A stretch of DNA of 64,000 nucleotides from Paramacrobiotus metropolitanus (Eukaryota > Tardigrada > Eutardigrada > Parachela > Macrobiotidae): NCBI RefSeq assembly GCF_019649055.1, contig NW_026570224.1:2356001-2420000 (forward strand), given 5' to 3'. A program made the translations under genes and the position numbers. The notes under the pieces were generated by a model. It was given only the letters and a program-made list of their open reading frames with translations, was not told where the DNA came from and ran no database searches. Below, piece after piece: positions 1 through 11,604 of the stretch. Position 1 is the stretch's first letter; every line of letters starts with the position of its first letter.

Positions 1-44
1 AACGCTTTCGTATATATTTAACTATAAATAGTTTTATTTTTCAG

Positions 45-1912
45 AGAGGTTTATCTGCATTCAATTATCCGTGATGCTCATGGTCGGAAAATGAGCAAAT
101 CCTTGGGTAATGTAATCGATCCCCTGGATGTTATACAAGGAATACCGTTAGAAGAACTGCATAAACAGCTCCTCACCAGTAATTTGGACCCGAGCGAAGT
201 GGAAAAGGCGAAGTAAATATGAATGTTTAGTATAACAAAAGACAGAAAGTAACTTTTATTATTGTTTTAGTTCATCCTTAATTTGTTTCGTTATCCACAG
301 AGCCGGTCAAAAACAGGACTTTCCGGAGGGCATACCAGAGTGTGGTACGGATGCGTTACGTTTTGCTTTATGCTCATTTCTTACGGAAGGTAGGTCGAAT
401 CGATCTTATGGGTATAATACTTGCACGAATGCGTGCAATAATCGATTTATGAATTTAATCAGGTCGCGACATCAATCTGGATGTGCTGCGCATCCAGGGT
501 TACCGCTTTTTTTGCAACAAGCTATGGAACGCCTTGCGCTTTTCTATGATGCAACTGGGGGAGAATTTTCTGCCACTAAATAATTGTGCAGAGATTACAA
601 AGGCGGCAAATGAATTGGATCTGTGGATACTCAGTCGGGCAGCTTTTGCTATTCAGGAGTGTAATGCTGGATTCAGGTGCTTGCCTTCATGTGCAGTAAA
701 TGTTTTCTTTGTGGGATTTAAAAATGTAATTTTATATCTGCGCGCTTTTTACTATCACAGTTGTAATTGTTTTATCTCAAAAACGTTATTTGGTGCGTTA
801 TTGTTAAGGAGTTACATGTAGAAGTACCCTTAAGTCTACTATTTAGTGCAGTTTCTGCTCTTCCATACATGGATTACTTACTGAAATTCGATTCATGTGT
901 TTTAGAGAATATAACTTTCCTCGCATTACAACAGCTTGCTACAATTTTTGGCTGTACGAATTATGCGATGTGTATTTGGAATGCACGAAAGTTGTGTTTG
1001 CCGGATCGGAAGAATCGGCAAAGGACACTTGTCGGTAATTTACTGTTTTATGAGAATCTACCGTTGAGATGTGTTCTTACGATGCCACTTTGCGTGCAGA
1101 CAAGTTCTATACACTGCACTGGACGTTGGTCTACGGTTGATATCGCCTTTTATGCCCTTCATATCGGAAGAATTGTATCAACGTCTGCCGCGCCGCTCAC
1201 AGACTGCTCCACCCAGCATTTGTATAACGCCATATCCTCGACCTGAGGATGCGACGCATTGGGGAAATAAGGATCTTGAGAACCGCATTGATTTGATGAT
1301 GCAGGTGGTTCGTGCTGCACGGTCGCTGCGAGCCGACTACAATTTAGCTAAGAGCAAGACACCGTTGTTTGTGTTGTGTCAAAGTGCGGATATTCAACAA
1401 ATTCTGGAGCCAATAACGGTACAGTAAATTTAGTTTTAAAGATATAATGTGTTAGCATTCGCGAAATTGTCGCTGAAGTAGCAGTGCCGCGCACTAGCGC
1501 AAAGACTTAGCTACAGAAATGACTCATTCATCGCTCATTAGTACAATCAGTTCTTTTATTGTAGCTCTATACGAAAACTCTGACCAATTCGAGCGACGTG
1601 ACTATATCGTCATCCGATGCTGCCGTCCCAAAAGGTTGTGGAATGTTGTCTGTCCGGCATGACTGTTCCGTATATTTGTCATTGGAGGGATTCATAGATG
1701 TTAAGAAAGAAATGGAGCGTCTCACTGATAAACAGGACAAATTGTTCAGTATGATAGAACGGCTGAAAAAGGCGACGAGTATTGAGGGCTATTTGGAAAA
1801 AGTTCCGCCGGAAGTGCGCCAGCAAAATGCAGAGCGTCTAGCACAGCAGGAAGCGGAAAAGCAGAAACTGGAAGAGACACTTGCCACTTTGAAAACTTTG
1901 ACGTTAAGCTAA
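45..1912 (+). CDS. VARS1: Valyl-tRNA synthetase, cytosolic, C-terminal part (5' end outside window)
   Basis: Class I aminoacyl-tRNA synthetase that charges tRNA-Val with valine. Exons read as 45-212, 301-389, 463-676, 906-1034, 1100-1423 and 1594-1912; all phases join. The first exon encodes [18 protein letters not shown], the KMSKS loop that binds ATP. Next come ECGTDALRF and GRDINLDV, the helical anticodon-binding domain ([37 protein letters not shown]), and a C-terminal coiled coil starting at [15 protein letters not shown] that ends at the stop. Order and spacing match animal cytosolic ValRS. The HIGH motif and editing domain must lie before base 1. The acceptor of the last exon (TTCGAG before 1594) was chosen because it restores the frame; it is not a strong consensus site, so that boundary is the weakest part. 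An open frame to the stop and intact motifs suggest a working gene. Confidence 0.95.
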
Positions 1913-2966
1913 ATCAAGCTTCTTTTCTCAGAAATTTTTTGTCTGTTGTTCCGTTTTTTTATTGTCTTGTTGCTTAAATAATAATTATCATTTCGACGGA
2001 GTGATGGTAAAGCGAATCAGAGGTTGAAAGTTGAAATAGTCAGTTTGATTTGTCCGTTCGCTGTTGCTGATGCAGCAGCTGAAATTTTTGTAATCAGTTT
2101 TCATGAACGTTTTAAAATGAGTATCGATATCCGCAGATCGTACTGGGGTTATTATATTAGAGTATATTCGTGTGCGGCACACTTACCCACATGGGCCAAA
2201 TCGATAGTATCAATGGAAGTATTAGCAAATATTTTTATAAATAAACCGCTTCTTCCTGTTGTGAAAATGCATTCATAACACAAAACAATAATAATTCGTT
2301 TTGCATCACAAAACATGGCGTCTATATCTTCGCAGGATAAGAAAAATAAAACTGAAAACGCATTTAAATGTTGTCAGATAATCGCCTAACAATAAGCTAT
2401 ATGCGCGATGTATCTGCATAAACTACTCGTACTATTTCAAAAACTGCGGCATTGTTGACTGGCTTTGCGGTTGTGCGCAAGCAGCACGCATTGCTATCTG
2501 CAGATACAAAGCTTAAAATAAACAGTACAAATACAAATTATAAAGCTAACTTATTGGTTTACGAAGAAGTGAAATAGATAAATAACTAATAACAGAATTC
2601 CAGTTATACTTGTTAGATCACTCTTTGAAGGTTGTAAGCGCCTCTGGGCTCGCTGCTAAACTGCGCACAGAGAATAGCGTAATTTCGTTTGCCATACTTT
2701 ATATAAGTTCCTCTTTTCTGGAAAGCTTGGTCATCTGTACATCGATTCCACCTGGTTTCGCAATACTTGGAATTGTTCTGCAATTAGATTCTATTAAAAT
2801 AGACGGTAAAATGTCTGAATGTTTAAGTTTAGCAGAGCTGTGGAGCTTTTTGGCGTCCGAAACAAACGCAAAACAAACGTGCATGCAAGCATTTTTACTA
2901 CTAGTTTCACCGGTAAAAAAGGTGAAACCGATCTTGAGGAGAGCATTCTAAAAATCTGATGCTTAC
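1913..2966. other. Intergenic region between convergent genes
   Basis: AT-rich DNA between the stop of the ValRS gene and the last recognisable exon of the KIAA0513 homologue on the other strand. The terminal exon of that minus-strand gene must lie here but could not be identified: the last exon seen ends in mid-codon at 2967. Nothing else is supported. Confidence 0.5.
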
Positions 2967-5563
2967 CTGAAGTAATGTTGTTACTTTGCTTCCTCAAGAA
3001 CTCCGACACCGCTTCTTTTGATACTTGAAATGCTCGCATATTATTTAAGAAATCTTTCAACGTTCGGAAGATGAAATCATCCTCAGCGTATTCTCTAGAC
3101 GATCGATTGTCATCTCCACTGCTGGTCCACTGTTCTCTGTATAAAATTTTGTTAAAAACAACTGTAATTAAACCTCTAAGCTGCAGTAAATTTTCGTTTT
3201 TGTATTTTTTATCTATATATATACATCTAATAATACAAGTAATATCCATGCCATCTTTTGCCTTTGCAACAGGAACAAGTGCAGCAGCCCTTCAAAGGTC
3301 ACTATGTGGTGTGCTTATTATGGTGTACGGAATTACTACGTACATTTTGCTGTTTTCTTTGTTTCGGAAGCATACAGACACATTGCTTGCATTGGCGGTA
3401 ATTAAAGTTGCGGTACAGATATGATTATTGATAATACTGTATAATCGGGTATCGTAGCCCGGTTCAATCTGTCTGGCTGATTAATATTACGCCGCATGCC
3501 AGTTCCGGTTGCGATTCGAGACAAGATTACTTCGATAATTACTTAAGCATCGAATGGGAATGTACCTCTGAGCTCTTTTTGCTCTTTCCGCCTGCGTGGC
3601 GTCAAAGTAAGCCGCATTCCAGAATTTCAGTGAGTGCCATATGGCCTGCTTGCGCAAATGGTGGTAAAGGAACTCCCTGCGCACCTTACGCGATGGCCCA
3701 TGGGGAACTGCAAATGAAAGGCAGCACTGACGGGAATAGATTGGACCTTTGTTACACATATATGAGTATCTTGAAATATAATTTGGAGATGATAGGGTAT
3801 AAATCAAGTAGCATTTGTGTTGCAGCCAGATTGTATCTCTTACCTTCCTTATAGAACGTAAAGCAGATATTCATTAGTATCTTGGCTGCTCCATAATCCT
3901 CCTCTTGATAGCACTCAAACAAAACGATGGCACAATATTGTACCAGTCGATAAAACGTGCCTTCGTCCACTTTGCTACCGTAATTTATCCTCTGCAAATC
4001 AATATGTATATCAAGCAAACATGATCGGAAACGACAACGGGACAGGAGAAAAACAAAAATCGATATATGCGGTTGCGCAGTTTGTTGTCGGGGGCAGCGC
4101 CGTGGCGGCACAATGTTTCAGAAATGTGCATGTTAATGAAATTTTCGGCTCTGAGACTTGCCTGCGAATTGATGAAGCGAGCAAACCATAATCTTCCAGA
4201 TTCCGTTCTGACGTACTCGCCGAATGTGTTTTTCTCATTCTGATCGGGTGTCTTGCTGCAAATACAGACAGCCATATAAGGTGTAAATAGATTACGTCCT
4301 TTTCCGGTGCTGTCCCGTGTGGGCAGCTTTAATGTGATTTTCAGCGACGTTAATTGGTTGATCGTTAGGAATACTGACGGCGCAATGCCCAGCAAAATTG
4401 ACAAGCACCATACAGTACACCAAATTCGCTGAACAGCTGGAGTGCACAATATAAATATCATTAGAGCGAAAAACATTATGACAACAATGTTGAGCTTTAA
4501 ATAGAACCGGGAAGGAAATCCCCAATTATCAGGCTTTGTATGAACGAAGGTATAAACACTGTACAGGCTTATTATGTTCCTCATTTTGTGACTAAAATAG
4601 CGCTGCTTTTCCTCATACATATGCGCAATGACCTTAAAATAAACAGATCAATAATATGGCTAGTCGCTGCGTTCGTATGCAGCGGCATTCCTGTACAGCT
4701 GAACGCTATCATGTGCGTAATTTGTATTTATTGTACCTGCCTGTCTTATTTATTTTTTTTAACAGATTGGCTACACGCATAAAGTTAGCGCTTACAACTG
4801 CAAATAAACTGTCGCCTATTGTGTAGCATGTTTACCGGCATCTTTCCATGCATTAAATCGTAAAACGAATACAACCTCCTTCTTACGTGCTTATAAAAAA
4901 GACTTAGTTGCACCAAAAATGTGAGTGCTTCCTACTGTACATTAACAAAACATTGACATACCTAGCTTGAAAGATCTGTTCCACAAACTGGCGCATAAAC
5001 ATAACCAGATCATCATCGGTGTGCGCTTCATCCGGACTGTCTGGACCACTGGTATCCGATCCGCGATCGGAGCGCGTCGAGGCGCGATCCACATCCTGAT
5101 CCAGGGCGTCGTTGTCATCGGGCGGATCCGTCGTTCCACTGCTGTGGTCATCCGGCCGGTTATCTGCAGCGGCAGCGTACACTCGCGGACTGTGCGAAGC
5201 GGTTTGACCGCGGCTGCGGTCCGGTCCATTGTCGCCACCGCCGCCGCCGCGTTGCTCTCCGCGCGTCCCGGCTCCAAAATCCAGCTCATCGAAACTGATC
5301 CGTTTGGGCGGAAAGGACAAACTCCTTCCGCTCGACGAAGCACGCGAGGGGCTGGATGCATTGCTGGATGCACGCGATGATTTGCGTTCGGAGCTGCGAG
5401 GTGATGACGGCCGGTTGCCGAATAGGGCGTTCAACAAACCGCCACCGCTGGCTAACGACGAAGGCTTGCTTTGGCGCTGTGCAGCGGCTTCCGTAGCATT
5501 GTCCTCGTCGTTTTGACCAGCTGGCTGCTGGTGGAATTTGTTGCGCATAAGAAAAAAGGTCAT
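2967..5563 (-). CDS. KIAA0513: KIAA0513-like protein with SBF2-type domain (last exon not found)
   Basis: Homologue of vertebrate KIAA0513, a cytoplasmic protein of poorly known function with the domain shared with SBF2/MTMR13. Exons in transcript order: 5548 (or 5563) down to 4962, 4255-4162, 3991-3844, 3746-3566, 3136-2967; phases agree. The N-terminal ~180 residues are Ser/Arg/Asp/Gly-rich and disordered, encoded by GC-richer DNA. Recognisable family blocks follow: [95 protein letters not shown] and [19 protein letters not shown]. The intron after the second exon begins GC (CAG|GCAAGT) and must be spliced as GC-AG to keep phase. The start is either the Met at 5563 or at 5548. About 393 residues are accounted for, close to the ~411 of the human protein, so only a short C-terminal exon is missing. 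Confidence 0.85.
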
Positions 5564-7742
5564 GGCGAAAAAGCGGGTTATAAATTTGCAGTCCTTAAAA
5601 TAAGCCGAGGCTATTAAACATAAATGCATATACTGCTCAGAATAAATTCCAGATGGGCGCTGCCGAATAAAGCTCCGCGCGACAATAAAAGGTTTTTGCT
5701 CACTGCAGCAACCAGATCGAGATGATGCTGCAATCCATTAACGCAAACTGTTAGTGCAATCTTTTATGACTGCAGCGTGTATTACGACTTGCTGGGAGGA
5801 ATGGCTCGATATTATGAAGCCAACGTTGTCGTGCGTGGGATGAACAACGGCGCCGGGGAAGAGAGCACCGGAATGAGGGTGGGTTAAGGTTGCTAATGCA
5901 CTTGTACTGATCACGGCACGAAGCTGTGTTGCAGCCTTTTGGTTACATGTATGCAGCGCCCGACGGGGAAGCACACTGTGGATGCACTTCCCTGCATCGC
6001 CCTGTCGCACATTTCCCACACCAGAACGCGGATCGATCAAGTACTTCAATGCGAGAGCTTTATCTTACAAAAAGATCGCATCGCAACCTCTATCGATTTT
6101 TTATAGGGATTTTGTTAAAGGGTTATAAGGATGAACTGTATGCAAGTCTGTGCTCAGGGCGAGAGTAAAAACGATTTAGAAAATATAGTGGCACGATTTA
6201 ATAAGCATTACCGTTTTATAGTTGTCGACATGTACATTGTAAAAGCACATGCCAAATTGATATTAATTGCAGAAGAATTCAAATTCCTTTTCCACCAAAA
6301 ACAATTTATGCATTTTACCACTGCATGCCCTTCATTGTTATATTTGTATTACCGCTGCATGCAAATAGGTGGCCGCAATGTTATACCAATTAACATATCC
6401 TCACTTGCGAAGTTGTGACATTCTTACGAGAACTATCGTCAGCGTCGTTTTTTTATATGAAAAGTAAAGGCCATCGTTGAAATGCTGTAAATTAAATACA
6501 TCTTTCACATGCTGTAAATTAATCGTAAATACATACATAAATTAAATACGTACATAAATTAAATACATGCAATTTGTTATCAAATTTTTTATTAGTTAAA
6601 GTAATTACCGCGAAAAATGTGTGTTTTCGTCTGCGGCAACTACTTTAAAGTAATTATTCTGCAGTGATTATACTGCTGCGTAATTATACTGCAGTTCAAT
6701 CTGTTACCCGTTTGTTTAGTGAAATTGAACTAAAAAGAAATTGGTAGCAAATTTGAACTGCCGTATACAGTAATTACCGCAAACGGTACACTTCGTTAAC
6801 GAGCAGTGGTAAACTGATTTTCTTAATTCAGTTAATATTATTCACGTCTTAATGGGAAAAAGGAAAACAAAACGATTGCAGCAGCTTTTACCTATTCAAG
6901 TTCCGTCGGCAGCATGTTTCCGACACAATATAACGTTCACGATTACCTTCAGGAGGCTTGTGTAAGCATTATGTACCCGGAATGTATGCATACACAGTGA
7001 TACACTATTTCACAGCACGCTATATTACGAAATTATTGCGTAGTTTTATAATTAGTGCGTTTGTGCAATACGTGTACAAAGAAAGTTGCAGCTTACTACC
7101 AGGAATAATGGTACAAATTTAGCACTTTTCTCTGTTTATGTCTAGAGTAGACATTCTACAAAGGGCACACCAAAAGTATGTAAGTTTGTACTTTGTAACT
7201 ATGTACTAATATTGTTCATGTGTTAAGTATATTGAACTTTCGGTATTCGTACAGTTTTTCACACTCTCACTAAAATCGTCAGAACTGGAACGTGCTTCGA
7301 TTTACATGCAAATGCAGACATGTGCCGTCGAATTTACAAAATATAATAATGTATTAAACCAAAGTATTTTTATTTATTAAAGCACCATTTATTCTACGTA
7401 CTCTCTCGACCAGAAAAAAATTGAAGATGGTGCCAATAAATTTCATTATTATTCAGAAGATATATTATATCACTTATTTTGGCTACCAGATTTGTTAACT
7501 AAAAGAAAAATTTGGATTTTAACTTCCATAAAATGCTGAGGGTAAGAATGTGCTGTCCCGATGTGCTGATGCAGTGGGACGCTGGGATCGTCTGCCGAGT
7601 GCCCAGCACTCGGACGGCTGCTTAAAAACTGTGAAGTTAATAAGTAAATAAGCGTTTTGACTTTCAGCAACCAAGAAACTGGTGCAATGATGGCAACTTT
7701 AGGCACGGTTCTGACCTTTGTCTATAAGTTGAAGAAGCCGAT
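5564..7742. other. Upstream region without recognisable genes
   Basis: About 2.2 kb 5' of the KIAA0513-like gene. Likely holds its promoter and 5' exon(s). The sequence becomes AT-rich beyond about 6060 and contains short repeats of TAAATTAAATACATACATAAA type around 6490-6570 and several CAGTAATTAC-like words around 6600-6780. No convincing coding exon, tRNA or transposon end was seen. Confidence 0.4.
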
Positions 7743-8275
7743 ATGGTTTCTTCGTTGACCTTTGAGGAACTCCAGTATTTCCTCGAGCAAATGGGTAGGG
7801 CGAACTTCCCACAAGGATACATATGTCGCCGTCGACGTCTAGCCGCATGGCATTATTTCTTCACTCGTTACACAACCTTTTCCTCGCAAACTAATTCTGT
7901 AGATGACATCCTTATTATCCTTATGTATATGGCATTATCCGCTAGCGGCAACATATATCGGCCAGACTTCTGACCACCCTGGCGCTGCTGCGGAAGCCGC
8001 TGAAATTCGAAAACTGGGAAAATATGAGAAGTTAAGGGATCGATACAGTGTCCAGCCTTTTGCTTTCGAACTATGGGATGCTGTGGACCAAGTACCAGTG
8101 GTTTTATTTCGGATTTGGCCAAACGTATTCGGGAGCAGACTGGAGAAAGCCGTGCGAAACAGTTTTTGTTGCAGCGTTTCAGTTTAGAAATACAACGGGG
8201 CAATGCTGCCTGTGTTCTTGGTACAGTTGAGTGCAGTCGCAGTCTTGATGAACTGTTTTTGGTTTTCTAGAAGTT
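7743..8275 (+). mobile_element. LINE 3' fragment: C-terminal tail of a non-LTR retrotransposon ORF
   Basis: The conceptual protein in this stretch carries the C-terminal block that follows the reverse transcriptase in a family of zinc-finger non-LTR elements: KYEKLRDRYS..PFAFEL, then LAKRIREQTGESRAKQFLL, then QRFSLEIQRGNAACVLGTV, ending at a stop. The parts fall in two frames (change near 8090-8105), so this copy is decayed. Reverse transcriptase motifs are absent, so it is truncated at its 5' side, as is usual for LINEs. It is probably from the same or a sister family as the minus-strand copy at 10049-11604, but it lies on the opposite strand, so it is either a separate insertion or a rearranged piece. 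Confidence 0.65.
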
Positions 8276-8700
8276 TATGTATTGTCTTATTCGGCAGCCG
8301 GATCTATAATAATTACGATGTATTATCTATGTATTACTGCATGTAAACGTTGTGTTTTGCTGTTAATCTTGAATCTCTGTAATACTAATCAGCAGAAGCT
8401 TTGTTGCTCATTGAGCAACCGCATTTAAACGTTTGTTGGAGAGCACTGTCACTGCCAAAACCTAATACACACCTTCAAATCTAAAAGAAGTGGTTTAAAA
8501 GCAAACGGTGGTAATGAGTGGGAAGTCATAAGTTGAAATAGATCCAGTGCATACCATTAACCGATAACAGTAACGAGTTTTCTAGGTGCATTACAACATG
8601 ATGAGAACTGGAAACTTCTACCGTGTTGAACATTACATACGTTTTGCCTGCTTGATGACCTTTGAGTTACGTCATGGTACTTAAATTTGGATTTATATGG

Positions 8701-8944
8701 TATAACGCGGGGCCATATGGGCGCCACGCGTATCCTCGACAGCGAACAGCGTGAACCCGGATGAGGCTTTATTGCCGAATCTAATGCGCACCGTGGCGCA
8801 GCAACACCAAAACTAATGAGGAAGGATCCTGCAGCCAGTGCAACTGTGCTGCAGGTCCGTCAAAACAGCGCAGCAATGTGCGGGGGGGAAATCCCCAGAA
8901 ACAGCGAATAGCTACTCAGGAGGGCGGGGCGTCCCGCCCTTACA
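8701..8944. repeat. Left 244-bp direct repeat
   Basis: Left terminal repeat of the element at 8701-10017. It begins TATAACGCGGGGCCATATGG and ends GGGCGGGGCGTCCCGCCCTT followed by ACA. The GC-rich end contains a strong self-complementary stretch (GGGCGGGGCGTCCCGCCC) that could fold as a hairpin. Confidence 0.85.
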
Positions 8945-9773
8945 CCCCTTTTGCAGGCATCGCTACGTCCTCGGAGCGAAATCTCCCAGGATTCGGAGGA
9001 TCCGCACCCCCCGCCGGTTCGGCTCATGTTGGGTTCCGGGTCAGTTCGGTCCGGTTCGGGCGGTTAATCCGGTCGGCTCGGTTCCAGTTTGGTCGGCTCA
9101 AATCCGGTTCGGCTCAGGTTGGGTTCCGGGTCAGGTCGGCTCCGGTTCGGTCCGAGTCAACCGTCTGGGTCAACGCACTGTCGCGCCAGATCCAGGGTCC
9201 AACCCGGAAACGGGTGAATTCCGTAGTTTCTTCAGCAAGGGAAAGGTCACGTTCTGGGGAAATTTGGGCAGGGGTTTGGGGTCTATGTGGCCGGTGACCC
9301 CTGCAAAAAAACAAAGCACGCAAATCCGCGGTGAAATCCACTGCTCCGTCCGGGGGGATGTCGCCGTCCCAGGAAGTTCGGGCAGTGTTTTGGTGGGGGA
9401 ATTCTTCGGCGTGGTGCTGGTGGTCGATCCGTGCCGTTGGGATCGGAGTTGGTGCTGCTGTTGGCGGTGTATCCGTTATGGTTTCCCGCTGGTCCGGGTC
9501 GCGTTCGCCGTCGGCATCGCAGGAGGCAATTCTCGCTCCACGGCATCGCAGGAGGCGTTTCTCGCTCCGCGGCATCTCCGTCCAGTTTGGGAGGCATGTC
9601 GTCGCGGGGAGGCGTCCATCTCCGTCAGTTGGGAGAGGAATCCGTCACGTTCCGCGAGAATGGGGGGGCGTTTGTAGCTCCACACCCAGGGGTTAAATTG
9701 GCTCAAATAATCAGAGGAGCCGTGCGCGCGGGCAGCGTGCACGGCCTGGCTCGTAACCAACGATCTGCTACCA

Positions 9774-10017
9774 TATAACGCGGGGCCATATGGGCGCCAC
9801 GCGTATCCTCGACAGCGAACAGCGTGAACCCGGATGAGGCTTTATTGCCGAATCTAATGCGCACCGTGGCGCAGCAACACCAAAACTAATGAGGAAGGAT
9901 CCTGCAGCCAGTGCAACTGTGCTGCAGGTCCGTCAAAACAGCGCAGCAAGGTGCGGGGGGGAAATCCCCAGAAACAGCGAATAGCTACTCAGGAGGGCGG
10001 GGCGTCCCGCCCTTACA
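9774..10017. repeat. Right 244-bp direct repeat
   Basis: Right terminal repeat of the same element, almost identical to the left one and in the same orientation. It is followed at once by ATGG, the same word that precedes the left repeat. Confidence 0.85.
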
Positions 10018-10048
10018 ATGGCAAATTTTCCGTATTTTCCGTATAAAC

Positions 10049-11604
10049 CTAAGATAAGCCCAACAGGAAAAGATTATCTGGATTCAACTGGATCATTGTT
10101 GGCCATATTTCCAACAAAGGCTTACCCGCATCCGCAGCTGAATTGATGAGGTAGAACTCGCATTTGTTGAAATTCAATTCAAGGCCCATCTTCTTCCCTT
10201 TTTCTTCAATATTTTTTATCGCGGCGATCACTTTCTCCATGGTACCGGCCAGAGTAACATCATCAAGAAAGCCCAGAAACAGCTCGCAATCCAGTCCATC
10301 GAAGAGCGGTAGCGATGTGAGGCTGTAGCCGAAGGGGCCACTTGGATCGCCCTGCTGCACCCCCCGGGCGGACGACAAGACTTCTTCCCCACAAACCAAA
10401 TGGCTCGCGTAACGATAAGATTGCCAGAAATAGCCGTAATAACTGGGAAAATGCTGTCTTACGGCTTCCAATAACGCGTCTCGTCTCAAAAGGTTAAATG
10501 CGTTTTTAAAATCCAGCTTTACCAGTACTCGCTCTCCGTCGTGTGTAGCTTCCAGGTACGAGCGGACCCCGTGGATAATTGCTTCGGCTCCGCCTTTCGT
10601 GCCACAGCCATACTGCACAGTGCCGCATAACTCCTTCATCTTGTCAGAACAACGCTGGGTTATTATTTTAGAGACCAAACGGCGAAACGTTTCCCCAACT
10701 GCAATTGGCCGAATTCCTCCGTCTTTTTTGGCAAGGGGGATTAGCCTTGCTCCAAAGAAAAACGGTCTAATGTCCTCTGGAACGCCTCTCTGCAAAACAT
10801 GATTAACAAAATCAGCCAGAACACAGCACAACTCGCTTTCTTCGGCTTGCGGGCCGCCTAGGAGGTCTTTCAGATGTTGTGGGCGTAGATCCGAAAAGCC
10901 ACCGGTAGAACCCGAAGGAAGCTCATGACTGCTTGTAGCACTTCGGCAGGTGCTACTAAGGGCGGTACGTTAGACTGGTCGGGAGGAGGGGGATACAAAC
11001 TATCCGCTGGTTCGCAAGGGTGTTTGTTGCGCAGCTCTTTAAGGGTTTCAGCATTTACTGGCGCTACTGAATCGTCGCCCATTACCAGCCCAATGGCGCG
11101 TCTGATGTTGTTGTCCTGCAACATCGATGTGGCAAGGGCTGACATGCGCTCGCTCGATAGCTCACCCTGCTGAGTTCGTGGAGGAGCATGTTGACGTGGA
11201 GGATGTTGATGGCGAGACAAATCCGACAAATTTTTGCGTATTATGGAGGACAGGGATTCTTTGCGGAGGGTTTTGGTGGCGGGCAAGCAGAGGGCTCTTG
11301 ATCCAAACAACAGCAAATCAGCCCAGCTCGCCGATGTGTTTTCTCTGATGCATGTACGGAGGACTTCTGTCAGGGACTGAGCACACAGGCGTCGGACAGA
11401 CTTCGGCACTCTTTTAGGGACGGCGTAATGCTTCCCGGCCAAAAAGGATTGAAGGGGTTGTTGGTCGGGTGGAGAGGACGTGGAACCAGGAGCTTGTGTA
11501 GGTGCTTTCTTGGCGCAGGCTTTAACATGGTTGGAGAGCCCAGCGCCTTTAGTGAAGGGCTTTCCACATATGTGGCAAGGCTCTTTTGGCTGGTCTCCTG
11601 GCAT
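10049..11604 (-). mobile_element. Non-LTR retrotransposon (LINE) with N-terminal C2H2 finger and reverse transcriptase
   Basis: On the minus strand the protein begins at 11604 with a C2H2 finger (CHICGKPFTKGAGLSNHVKAC), then a basic/proline-rich spacer, then a reverse transcriptase. RT landmarks: ARLIPLAKKDGGIRPIAVGE (motifs 1-2), VKLDFKNAFN with the first catalytic Asp (motif A), GVQQGDPSGP (motif B) and FLDDVTLAG with the catalytic Asp pair (motif C). No APE-type endonuclease precedes the RT, so the layout resembles zinc-finger, restriction-like-endonuclease LINEs (R2/NeSL-like); the exact clade is uncertain. The frame changes near 10920 (AVMSF to PSGSTGG), a one-base indel, and the protein stops after motif C at 10049 with the C-terminal tail and endonuclease missing. 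The copy is therefore truncated and inactive. The break lies just beyond the end of the 244-bp repeat at 10017, so the neighbouring element may have inserted there. Confidence 0.85.

Larger units (their letters stand above)
8701..10017. mobile_element. Retrozyme-like or short LTR-type non-autonomous element
   Basis: A 1,317-bp unit bounded by direct repeats at 8701-8944 and 9774-10017 (244 bp each, about one difference seen between them). The 4-bp word ATGG occurs just outside both ends (8697-8700 and 10018-10021), as expected of a target-site duplication. The ~830-bp interior is GC-rich, carries iterated GGTTCGG/GGTTCCGGGTCAG words (9010-9150) and shows no recognisable protein domain. Near identity of the repeats points to a young insertion. 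Each repeat contains a short segment (around 8758-8783 and 9832-9857) that resembles, without fully matching, a hammerhead ribozyme core. Size, short terminal repeats, 4-bp duplication and lack of coding capacity are what is known of retrozymes, but a small LTR-derived element is equally possible. Confidence 0.6.

Noticed and set aside
4967-5516. Long plus-strand frames over the Ser/Arg-rich KIAA0513 exon
   Set aside because: GC-rich antisense of a real exon; no family similarity on the plus strand.
8758-8783. Bona fide hammerhead ribozyme
   Set aside because: The core resembles a hammerhead but does not fully match the consensus and I could not find convincing outer stems, so it is kept only as part of the retrozyme hypothesis and not annotated as a ribozyme.
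9331-9778. Overlapping open frames of 100-280 codons in both strands of the 8838-9778 region
   Set aside because: They come from GC-rich, stop-poor iterated sequence inside the retrozyme-like element; composition is Arg/Gly/Ser-rich in every frame and no domain is visible.
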